From: Climacteris rufus
Lineage: Eukaryota; Chordata; Aves; Passeriformes; Climacteridae
Reading direction: 5' to 3'
DNA length: 64,000 nt
Assembly (NCBI GenBank): GCA_013398175.1
Contig: VZRZ01007315.1
Span: 64,201-128,200, forward strand
The notes under the pieces: model-generated
What the model saw: only the letters and a program-made list of their open reading frames with translations
Databases searched by the model: none
What the model was told of the DNA's origin: nothing
In this document: positions 23,143-34,332 of the stretch, piece after piece
How positions within the stretch are numbered: the stretch's first letter is position 1
How the letters are laid out: each line of letters starts with the position of its first letter
Program-made: the position numbers and the translations under genes

Positions 23143-26100
23143 TGTGTGCTATTTGGGTGGTATTTGCTCTGTATATGATGTGCATTTGCTCATTTAAGGT
23201 TATGAAGTAAAGTATGAAAGAAATAATAGCCCTTAACCTGTGTACTATAGGTTGTTTAGCATATGTTGGTTGTAGAGAGATTCACTTCCTCATAAATGAA
23301 TCTGGAATACTTCCCAGAATAGAACTGCCTCTCAAACATGTAACTTTGGCTGACAGTACTGAGCTCAAAGGAGAGAGTGGGATACTGCCTTTCTGTGCAG
23401 TGCATATTTGGGATTCTTCATCCTCCCAAGAGATTTTTTGATTGTTGCTTGCTGTTCAGTTGTGTGGAAGGAAGTCAAAGAAAAAAAATATTGTATTCTG
23501 GAGTTTTATGGCTGCAGTAGATACTGTGTCAACTTTATGTCTACATGTATAAGTCTGATATTTTTCTTGTGATGAGCCTATTTGGTCAATTGTTCAAGCA
23601 GTACATAGCTAATATATTTACAGAATAATTCCTGAGTTAATTGATATTGGAGAAATTAGTTAGATAAAAGGAAAATTAATAGTTTTGGGGTTGTTGATAT
23701 CTTCCATCTGTACTCTCCACTTTTATCCTTGTTCTTTTAGCAAATGAAAAATGGTTGAAAAAACACCACCAAAAGATATTAGATTTTCACCCTTGAGATT
23801 AATGAATAAAGAGCACTGTTGTTAGCCCTATTTCATTCCTGAGTACACATTTCAACTTTTCTTTGAGAATTTACATTTTCTTTATTTTTCATAGCATGAA
23901 AAAAGAATACAATGTGAGAAGTCCTTGAAATTTCCTCTACAGACATTATTATTTAGTTATTTAAATACTATGGAACAATAGATTTTGGGTGAATGAAAAT
24001 TCAGAATAGTGAAATATTTAATTTCTTAAATTTCATGCTACTTGATGCCCTTATCAGGCTCACAGAAAAGAAAATTTCAGAAATGAAATATTTGTCCAGA
24101 GGAGCCTGTGACATTTTTTCCTAAGAGCTTTCCTGTTGACATAGGAAGGATGTCATTTAAGTCAATATTACTGATACCTAAATCAAGTTCTTAAAGTGCA
24201 GATACCTGTTTTACTTATGAATTCTGTTCAGGTGTCTAAGTATCTGTGCAGTTAAGTCAACACAGGTTATGGAGTTCAGTGAGCTGCTCACCTGTCCCTG
24301 GTATAAGACAACTATGTTTTGTGCTGAATAGCTTCCTAGAATGCATTTATTTTATCAAGCTCTATTTATTCAGTTTTATATACCATGGTTGTTTTAGATG
24401 CCTTAAGGTATTCTATTTGACTGTCAGCTGGTGCTCTAAATGTTTTGACTCTCTTGTGTGTTCATTGAGGAGTTTCCAAACACATGCAGATGTCCTGGAT
24501 AACTTTGTCTTTGATGGAGGGTAATGTGAAAAAATGTACCAATTGATTTAGCAGAGTTCCAAAACTGCCCCAAACCTTTAGGCAGTAGTTTATAATTAGT
24601 TCCACTTTTTGCCCTTTAGATACGTAAGAAAATGCTCCAATATACCTTGTGACACTGGAAGTTCTTTTGAAGAAACAAACCAGATTTAGCACTAAAATCA
24701 CATCTCTCAGTATTCTATCTTTCACATATATGTGTATACATAAATAGTTTACTAATAATTTACAGTTGAAACATAAAAGTTTACACTATCAATGTTTGTT
24801 AATATCAACTAATTATGTTAAGTTCAAGCAAAAATCAGTCTGATAGCATAGTGATAGATCCATGTATATTAGCTGAAGTTTTAAATGCTAAGTTTGGGGA
24901 AGTATCTTCACCTAGATGCTCTTTAGATACATAAGGATGGAAATTGGGTTAGTTTCCACCACTAAGTAAAACAGGAGAACTATGTCGGCTTCAGGCAAGT
25001 GCTGAGAACAGGAGTTTTGCCCTGAGGATATGCACTAATTTAGGCTTACCTTCTCTGGTCAATGGTTTACTCCCTTTCAAAAGAGTACACACCAGAGTAT
25101 GAAAAGCTTCTCAAGAAATAAAGCTTTTCTGATTAAGGTCATTCTTCACCCCTGCAGTTGTCAAACTGGAAATACTAATAACATAAGAGGGGATGAATAG
25201 TTTATCAAACAGATAGATTAAGAAACAGACAATCTCTATGCCAAAGAATATCCAGGACAAACTATATCTTAAAAGATTCTGTAATGATACATTTGATAGT
25301 TGTAGCATCATACTGATATGGAAAAGAGGTGGTAAATGTGAGAAGCACCTAAAACCGTTGTTTTGAGCATTTATCAGACAATTCATAAGGACATCTAAGA
25401 ATGCAAATACCCACTTACAGACTAGGTCATGGTTATACGCATCAGATGTCATACACCTGTATATGATGGATGGCTAGTTCACGTCCTGAATTTCTGATGA
25501 CTGATAAAATAGAAGATCATTGTGAAAACAGATACGCAATCTGACTTTGTTAAAATTCAAATTAATTTAGTTTACAGTCTACATTTTCTTTAAGGCATAT
25601 AACCTATTCCAGTTTTCTTCTTGGGTGGACTTCATTGCATGCAATTTGAGCCATCCAAGCATTAGACATCCTATCCGAGTTAAAATCCAAGATTACTACT
25701 GAACTGCCTTCACAGGTGGGCCTGGTGCCATTTGTGATATCCTTGGAGGTTTTGGTGTCTCTGCCAGCTCCCCCATGATGTAGTGAATACCATGTAGTAT
25801 CTTGAATGATCTTAGGTAACTGAATAAACAGCTGAATTTGGGTCTGAATTTCTTACACTTACTGAACCTAATAGATCAAAAGAGAGAGCCATGAGCAGAA
25901 GCCTTGTCTGCTATCACAGTACAGGACGATTTATCTTCTGAAGGTACATTTTTTCCCTCTTTTAACATTAAAAGCGTCTAGACTGACAATTTAGGCTAGA
26001 TGAGAAACTTAAAAAATAGGCGAGAGGATTACCACAGCAATTGTGAAATATTGATGACTGTATACAAATATCCACATTTCTTAAGTTAAACTCATGAAAC

Positions 26101-27435
26101 CTTGAAGTTCAGGGTTTAGTCTTGTTGGCCAATAATAACAGTTCTCCACTGGAACATTATGGTGTTCTGTTCACAGTCTGATCTCTTCTCAATGTATTTG
26201 CCCACACTGTTATTTGCCACACCTTTTGCACTGCTTTGAACTGGCTTGAGCATAAAAAATATTAGAGAGCTTTTCCTTAAATGAAGTGATGAAGAAATTA
26301 CATGGAAGCCTAAAGGCTTTATAAAAAGATAACATATGCTTAAATACAAAGTATGTATGAAAAAAAATCATGTGACATGGATATTGAGTAGTTTATAAAG
26401 ACATTTGTATTTATTATTATTGATGTTTAAAGTGTATTTCTCTAATTATCCTTGTTCTGAAATAGCATTCTAATTATGCTTCTAATACTAGAAACAATTT
26501 TGGAAGTACAAATGTGAGTATTTCTTGGAATTATTTCCTACACTTTAGTACCTTTCCTCTGTTTCACATTAGCGTCAGAACACGTCCAAAACATCTTGTT
26601 AATTCCACTTAAAGTAAAATATTTAATTTATTTATATTTATGTAATACGTATGATGGTGTGATCTAGGTTTTTTTAGGTCACACATTGAAACTGAGTTAA
26701 AATTGCATAATATGCTACTGTAGAGAAATTTTCAATTAAGAATAAAAAGTATAATGCATTGTAAAACAAATTCAACAGTAAAACTGCCTGAGGCTTTTGA
26801 TGACTTAAAATTTACCTATGTTATGATTGCCCTTATGTTTAATTGTCACCTTGCTTATTCTTCTCACATCAGTCACAATAAAAAATGTCCATTATTTTTA
26901 ATAAAATTTATGATTTAAAAAATAGTATTGGGGTGAAGAAACTGTTTTTCTTTTGATCAATGAGCTTATTATTAAGAAGGTAAAAAAGCAAAAGCTTGTT
27001 ACAGCCCTGTTACACTTGGATCGGTAGCCCCGTTACATCTGTACCCCTGGACAAATCTGTTTGTCTTCCACAGTTGAAACGTTTTGTTTATTTCTTGATC
27101 CTTTCTGACCTAATGGCAGAACTTTCCAGGAACTGAAATAGATGAAGATTAGAATTATTCTTTATTTTGACACAGGGATGTGAGATGTAACCTTTGTTAG
27201 CAAAATAACTATTTAATAATGAAGTGAACAAAGGGCATTGCAAAGATTTAGTCCTCACTGATTCATGCCAACAGCAACACTGAAACTGGCCATCAGCTGT
27301 CTTTTAAACTTTAGTATCACTACATTTAAACTGGAATTCTTATTTATTTATGAGGATACATTGTAATGTGTAAACATCTGGTATTTCAATTCCAGCTTTG
27401 CCTGATAATTTTCTGGTGTCTATGTCTCTGGATGG
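23143..27435. other. AT-rich unique DNA
   Basis: I find no recognised repeat or RNA gene. ORFs of up to 113 codons (minus strand 25111-25452) show no family signature. A short acceptor-like site with a 23-codon open frame near 25710 was considered and not accepted. Confidence 0.45.
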
Positions 27436-28060
27436 TATACTGAATTACAGGAGATCTGAAGTATGGAGATTTAACAACTCTCTAATTAAAGCTGCAGCAT
27501 TTGTGCAACAGATGAAGACTATTTCAGAATAAATTAATATCAATAAAAACCGAGAAACTAGCCTGGGTGTTTTGTGGGAAGCTGCCAAAGCAGTCATGAG
27601 GGGTAGAATAATTTGCTTAACTGCGGCAGCCATACAAAAAGTATATCTTGAGTACCAGTGTAAATTAGAAAAGGAAGTTAATAAGATGAAAAAAGCAACA
27701 TAAATAGCAGGTACCCTAGGACCCTCCAACTTTTGATTAAACAGAGGGAAAGTAAATTCTTTGTGGTGAATAACACAAAAAATGTGTTAAAGCTTAATGA
27801 ACAAATGTACTATGAAATGGGGAATAAACCCAACAAATTATTTGCATATGATTGGAATGGGAAGAGAAAACTTTCAGTTTGAGAATGAAGAGGCACTGCA
27901 ACAGATAACAATCCAAGAACTGCAATAAGATTTCTTGCATATTCTTTTTAAAACAGATTTATCCTAGCCAAATATGGGTCATGAGGAGATAGTCTCCTTA
28001 TCTGAAATTCAATTGCCATGGATTAAGGAAAGAAGTAAGATGAAGATGTTTCTTCTGAGA
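27436..28060 (+). mobile_element. Degraded LINE ORF2 resembling the L1 clade
   Basis: Conceptual reading on the plus strand, with frame shifts and stops, gives motifs found between the endonuclease and reverse transcriptase of L1-type ORF2 proteins. In order they are WRFNNSLIK (about 27463), VLWEAAKAVMRGRII (about 27567), a Lys/Glu-rich helix with KLEKEVNKMKK (about 27664), then in another frame YYEMGNKPNKL (about 27809). A weaker EIQLPWIK follows near 28005. In L1 elements the equivalents are the W..N.SLL, LWD..KA..RG and YYE.GNK motifs. The RT catalytic core and the 3' end are not visible. CR1 ORF2 does not contain this arrangement. At least two stops and two frame changes show that it is a fossil. 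Confidence 0.62.
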
Positions 28061-28098
28061 TCAGAAGTTAACAGCAAGTCAGTGAAGATTCTTCTCTC

Positions 28099-28103
28099 AA
28101 AAC

Positions 28104-28134
<31 letters not shown>

Positions 28135-28138
28135 ACCA
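28099..28138. repeat. (AAAAC)n microsatellite
   Basis: AAAAC and AAAAAC units repeat about eight times. It lies 40 bases after the last recognisable L1-like sequence, so it might be a relic of an A-rich tail, but the intervening LINE 3' end is missing. Confidence 0.85.
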
Positions 28139-31100
28139 AACAAAATCCCAACAGACCAGATGGAATCAGTGTTATTAAATGAAGTTGTCTTTGTTTTTGT
28201 TTTCATGACAGAAAAAGCTTTTATATATTTGACTTTCTTCTCTCTTACAGAAACGGAGGCATTATAATCTGCAGTGGGAAAAAAATGTATGATAGATCAT
28301 ATATTGTTTAACATTGTCTTTGGTACAAGAAAATTTTCACATCATAATCTAACAGCCATTTTCCTTATTATGTAAGATAAATAACTTACTGTAAGATAAA
28401 TAAGTTACTCAGCACATATTGGGGCTTGTTGCTGTTAGATTTGATGTTACAGCAATAAAATTAAAGAAGGATGTGAACATTAGTAAACTGTAACGTGGAA
28501 ATTTTTAGCATCCTTTATTCAATGCCATAATTGAACTATGTTTTAGTTTGTGACAGAATGAGGATTCACAGAAAAAAAGCATGAAGGAAAACAAAGGAAA
28601 AAAGACAAGAGAATGGTATATATCATGCATGAAGCTATTACAAGTACAAGGAAAACTAAATTAAAAGGTTAGATCAAAGTACATTTTAAAGAAAAAAGAT
28701 CTATAGTATGATTTTCATAGATTAAAGTTTTTCACAGAAGTCAAAGGCTTTAAGGGACTTCCAGGATTTTCAGATCTGCTGTTTCTAAGGGTCTAGCTCC
28801 AAAGTTGAGTATAAAGTTACACTTGTAGAATATGTCATTATAGATAAAAATTGTTTCCATTTCAATAGTTTGAAAACCTGCACTAGGTTTATGGTTCTCG
28901 TAGAAAATATTTGCTTGAGCACAAAGCCTCACTGAAACAATTTATTTCACTTTCCTGACTCCATCAGAGAGGGAGAACCTAGACTTAAGGCAAAGCAGAT
29001 GTAAGGCTGCACAAGATTTACCTGCCTCCACAGATGATGTGTTTTATCCAGATGATGTGTAGGAGCTGCACACATGAAGTGAGTGGTTCATAAGAGTCTG
29101 CTGAATTAAACCTGGCAGCTATCTTCACTTTAGTTGTCAGTGATCCAGCTCTTGCAGATTCAATTAGAGGTTTTGGTTCAATTAACCAGAACTTTCATGT
29201 GAATCTCCCATGTTCTCAGAGCAGAACCTTATTGCCTTCCCAAGCAATTTTTCACAAGCATGTAAAAGTCATGTCTGGAAGCAAAACTAAATGATTTGAC
29301 AGGGCAAACAGGACTTTAGTTATTCTACAGAGGAAATCAGAAGTGTAGTTGAGAGAGTTCAGGGTCCACGCACAATGTGCATAGGCTTATGTGAGCTCAG
29401 TGTTGGCAAACAGGGTATCTGACATCTAAGGTCAGACGTAAAGAGCAGAGCAACATCACTTACCTAATTGTTTTTGGGTCATACTGAGCCAAGTTCCCAT
29501 CTGGAGAGAGGGAAGCAAACAAAGGGCTTGTTTAATCATGCATCTAAATGTTACTTACACAGGCAAATCCAGTACTGAAACACCAATAGCAGTAACCTTA
29601 TTAGCCACTGAAATTGCTGTGAATAGAATAAACCATATTGATTATTAACGATCAAAAGAGTCAGTGCCCTTTGTTCCACAGAAGAGACCTGAGGGAAAGG
29701 AGTATTAAATGGTAATTATTGGTCTGACACATCCAGAAAATAGTATCTTGTCTTGCCCAACTGAAACACTTCATAGCAACAGTGATTGAAACATAAATCA
29801 CTAGGAACAGTTCTCACCCTCAGCTTCCCTCCTGACCTATTTCTCTCAGAAACTGCACCACTGAGAGACCTTAGGTGGATGTACGACTCAGACTACATCA
29901 TACTTGCTACAAAGGGGATATTTTTTAGGGCATCTAACCTCAGACTCTGTGTAAGAAAAAATACAATCTTCAGGCTATTCCAGCTTTCAGATACAGTCAG
30001 AATTCATGTCCCCCAAAGGATAAGAATATAATAAAATTTGTTCTCTTTTAAAAATTTAATAGATATCCCACGTTTCAGAAGTTATTGCATTATGTTCTTA
30101 AGACTGAGCTAATTTTTCTTCTTAAAGAAGGGACTCAGATATCTTGCTGTGTATGAAGATGGCACTGTTCTTTTCCTTTTTACAGCTGTATATCAAAATG
30201 TGACTTCTGATTTTTATTTAATTGGACCACAATTTCTAAGAAGTGTTGGGCATGAAAAGAGAAGCACATGGATATTTTAAAGAACAGATTTTTATCCTAT
30301 CAATATAAATTACGCTTGGATTTGAGGAAAGTGGAAAAACAGACACTAACTTCATAAACGCAAATCAAAGCACATAACCATGCAATGTGTTGCTAGAGTT
30401 TGTCATCTACATTTTAGACCACTTGAATTTCCCATGTCATAAACATTTTAGTGTAAGGTATACTTGAGCTTTCCACCATGTATTTTTATTAGATCTGATG
30501 AATATTATGGGGTCTCTGTCCTGGAAATTAAGAGAACAGTGAATAACCATTACAGGAGTAAATATATTGTGAAAACTTCACCTGCTATCAAGCTGGGAGA
30601 AGCCAGAAATGTTCAGGTGGCATATATTCAAGTTATTTCATATCACCATGCTTTTACAGAGGCACCTTTCTAAAGACCACGTACTTTTAACTTTCAAGAT
30701 GTGTTGACAGGCACAACTTTATCACTTTAACTTGTAGATAACTGAACACTACTGAAATGAATTATTGAATTCCATGATCTATAGCTTATTTGAATTTTCA
30801 GTTTCTGCTGGTTTCAATGATACCTAAACCAAGATTTAAATGTCAGACTATGTTTAATTGCTCTTCTACTGATCAAAGGCACATGCTTAGCCATTTGTGT
30901 AACACTCCTGTGCTAACTCTGGTTGAAGCCATGTCATATATTTGCCTTTCTCAGTTTCTCATTTCAACATACTTCAATAACAGCACATAGTTTTTATTAA
31001 AAAAAATTCTGAAGGAAATTAATCTTCTCCATATTTATAGATTGCTTTTGTTCCTTAATGTATAAGTCTGGTCCTCTTTATATTCTTCTGGTTATTTCTG

Positions 31101-32584
31101 AGAATGGTATGCTTACACTTGTTCTTGTGTGACTGTGCTGGAGCATTGTTCCCCCAGGGGTGCCATCTTCTTCATGGATGTTTAAGATTATTCTCTTCCA
31201 AAAAGAAAAAAAAAAAAAAAAAAAGGAATTCTGATTTCTACATTTCTACACATTCCTCTTTTTCAGTTGATATTTTGGATTTCTCTCTACTATCACCTTC
31301 TGTTATTATGACTCTCATTTCTGCAAAGTATTTTACTTATTTTATTTTGAGGACTGCTATAATAAAAAGACTATCCATTCCCTTTTTTTTTTTAAACTAT
31401 TCCAAAGATCTTCCAGAAAAACCACCTTCTTTCAGCGTATTTAACTTTTTTCTTCATCTTGAGATATTGCCTTCTAGTCATACTCCTGAAAAGTTAAAAA
31501 AGATCATATAGTTCTAGTATTCACTTTTTGAGTATTTTTAGGCTATATTAAGAATTTATTTAATATGAATTTTAGACAGGTTAAGTAATCTGTCACACTA
31601 GCAGTCAAATCATATGCATAAATAGGATACGGCATTATTGATTTTTCCTTAGAGATTACTAATGTATTGCAAAATAAAAATAGGATAAAAATAATGTTTT
31701 GTCATTAGTTTAATTAAAACATTATTTTCAGAGGGTATTTTCATGGTTAATATATGGTCCAGTTGTGAAATAATAAAGAGACTAAAAGTTATCTAACAAA
31801 TGTCAAAGTGAAAGCAGTAACATCTGAAAAAGATAGATGTCATAATCCATACAGTTTTGATAAATATGTAACTCTTATTAGAAAAGGAGTTAAGGATTTT
31901 ACATGGAGGGGAACATTAAAGGACCTATTTGACTTAACATAATGGACACGCTTTATTACAGACTGGTTTTGTATATCTGAAAAACTTTTGAGAGAAACAA
32001 AGACATTCCGTGTAATTTAATGTTAAATAATTTTATAATTGTTGAATTGTAAAAAAAATGAAAATATTTCTATTTGACAGGCAAAATGAGATGTATTTAT
32101 TGTTTTTAACAACAACATTATAAGAACTAACCTTGTGTTGATCACTTCAAATTTTCATTGACTTAGAAAATGGTTCATTGATCTGAAAAAGAAAGCGACT
32201 TTAAAAAGAGTTTACCCTTAACAAAATTCTGATTTACGGTATCTCAGTGTAATCTTCTAAAAGGGTCACTGGTTCCTCTCAAGAATTTAGCAGATAGCAT
32301 CCATATAAAACTACCTATGAAGCTAGTAAAAGATTACCCAGATAAATATCACTCACTTCTTTAGAAACATCTGAGTTACAGCAATTATTTTAAAATACCA
32401 AGTGAGTATCTAATCAAGTTTTTGCACTTCTGCATGAATAAGAACATTCTCCTTCTACAACATCTTCTTAAAATCTGAAACAAGGAAGAAAAGGAAAATA
32501 ATAAAATCAAACCATTCTCCAGTGATGTGTATTAACTTTCCAGGTAACTTTGGCACAGCTATTCAATAAAATTCAGCAAGGCAG
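28139..32584. other. AT-rich unique DNA
   Basis: No recognised mobile element. There is a direct repeat of about 16 bases containing GTAAGATAAATAA (28373-28407) and a 20-base A-run at 31205-31224 that creates the poly-Lys part of a spurious ORF. Confidence 0.45.
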
Positions 32585-33547
32585 AAGTGAAATAAACATG
32601 GAGAATCTCCATTCCTTGTAGGATGTGGGGGAAAATATAATAACAAAGGATGAGGAAAAGGCTGACATACTTAATGCCGTCTTTATCCCAGTCTTTAACA
32701 GTAAGACCAGTAGTTCTCCAGGTATCCAGGCCCTTGAGTTGGAAGACAGGGATGGGGAGCAGAATGAAGCCCCCATAATCCCAGGGGAAATGGTCAGCAA
32801 CCTGCTACACCACTGAGTGACACACATCTATGGGACCAGATGGACTGCCAAAAGGGATGGAGGTAGCTGGTGGAAGTGCTCACCGAGCCCCTTGCAATCA
32901 TTTACCAGCAGTCCCAGTTAACTAGGGAGGTTCCAGGTGACTGGAAGTTAGCAAACGTGATGCCCACCGACAAGAAGGACTGGAAGCAAGTTCTGGGGAA
33001 TTACAGAACTGTCAGTCTGATCTTCATACCAGGGAAGGTCATGGAGCAGATCATCTTCTATTGAAACATGGACTGCTTCATGGCTCAGGGAAAGGCTGTG
33101 AATGATGTTTTTTACCTAGATTTTGGTAAAAACTGTGACACCATTTCCCATAGTGTTCTCCCAGAGAAGCTGGCTTTTCATGGATTTGATGGGTATTCTC
33201 TTCATTCAGTAAAAAACTGTCTGGATGGCCAAGCGCAAAGGGTGGTGGTGAATGGAGTTTAATCCCAGTGGTCACAAGTGTGGTTCCACTGGGCTCAGTA
33301 TTGGGGACAGTTCTGTTTAATAACTTTATTAAAGATCTCAATGAGGGGGTTGAGTGTACCCTTAGTCAATTTGCAGATGACACCAAATTGGGAAGGAACG
33401 TTGATCTGCTGGAGGGTAGAAAAGGTCTACAGAAGGATCTGGATGGATAAACTGAGGCCAATTGCATAAGTGTCAACCAGTGTTGTTTAACCTGTAGAAA
33501 AGGAGGTTGGGAAGAGACCTCATTGCTTTATACAACTACCTGAAAGG
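32585..33547 (+). mobile_element. CR1 LINE, ORF2 reverse-transcriptase remnant
   Basis: This is the longest readable CR1 coding remnant here. Interrupted frames show KADILNAVF near 32659, the block DWKLANVMP (about 32940) with GNYRTVSLI (about 32997), and GKVMEQI. The RT part reads DFGKNCDTISHSVL (where family members have D..KAFD/H), [28 protein letters not shown], and the catalytic box FADDTK at 33370, the CR1 form of the polymerase YxDD motif. Stops at several places and frame changes make it inactive. After about 33450 an internal deletion brings it near the 3' region, 'gaggttgggaagagacctcattgctttatacaactacctgaaagga'. It is then interrupted at 33548 and resumes at 34068. Confidence 0.93.
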
Positions 33548-34067
33548 AGTCATAGAATCATAGAATCAGAGAATCATAGAATATGATGAGTTGGAAGGGA
33601 CTCACAAGGATCATTGAGTCCAATTCCTGGCCCTGCACAGGACACCTCAAGAATCACACCATGCTCCTGAGAGCATTGTCCAAATGCTGACAGGCTTGGT
33701 GCTGTGACCACCTCCCTTGGGAACCTGTTCCAGTGCTCAACAACCCCCTGGGTGTACACCTTTTCTTGATATCCAACCTAAACCTCTCCTGACTGAGCTT
33801 CATGCTGCTTCCTTGTGTCCTGTCACTCATCATGGGAGTGAAGAGGTTTGTACCTGCCCCTCCACTTCCCCTCATGAGGTTGTTGAAGATAGCAATGAGG
33901 TCTCCCCTCAGTCTCCTCTTTTCTAGGCTAAACAAACCAAGTGACATACTCTTCATGAGTCTTCACCTCCAGATCATCTTTGCAGATGTCCTTTGGATGC
34001 TCTCTAATATCTTAATGTCTTTTTTTATACTGTGATGCTCAAAATTGAACACAGTAGGTAGGTGGTG
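33548..34067 (-). mobile_element. CR1 LINE inserted in the opposite orientation within another CR1
   Basis: On the plus strand this begins with the reversed CR1 tail, TCATAGAATCATAGAATCA and further copies (33549-33581), then 'ttggaagggactcacaaggatcattgagtccaa'. The reversed CR1 3' region runs on through 'gctgtgaccacctcccttgggaacctgttccag', 'gatatccaacctaaacctctcctgac' and 'caatgaggtctcccctcagtctcctctt'. It ends near 34065 at 'acagtaggtag'. The host sequence 'acctgaaagga' on the left continues as 'gtggtggtcagtccctt' on the right. Confidence 0.93.
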
Positions 34068-34332
34068 GTCAGTCCCTTCTGTGAAGTAACAAGAGACAGG
34101 AAACAAAGAAATTACCTCAAAATTTTATCAAGACCAATACAAATTGCACATTAAGAAACTTTTATTCACAGAAAGGGTTGTCAAGCACAAGAACAGGCTG
34201 CCCAAGGAAGTGCTCGATTCCCCAGTCCTGGAGGTACATAAAATAAGGACATGTTGCTTTGGGACATGGTTTAGTGGTGGACCTGATGATCTTATAGGAC
34301 TTTTCCAACCTATGCAGTTCTATCATTCTTCT
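34068..34332 (+). mobile_element. CR1 LINE, 3' end of the interrupted host copy
   Basis: This continues the plus-strand CR1: 'gtcagtcccttctgtgaagtaac', 'ttattcacagaaagggttgtcaagca', 'ggctgcccaaggaagtg', 'cctggaggtac' and 'gatcttataggacttttccaacctatgcagttctatcatt'. The terminal repeat has decayed to TTCTATCATTC. Confidence 0.9.

Noticed and set aside
25700..25790. Short exon-like frame TGGPGAICDILGGFGVSASS after a CACAG acceptor
   Set aside because: The frame is only about 23 codons to a double stop, there is no partner exon, and I recognise no protein with it.
31104..31511. 135-codon ORF with a Lys run
   Set aside because: The Lys run is a genomic A-run of about 20 bases, and the rest is low-complexity Phe/Leu/Ser sequence with no family likeness.
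33068..33450. Separate small genes in the CR1 region
   Set aside because: These frames are consecutive pieces of one broken CR1 reverse transcriptase, including FADDTK.
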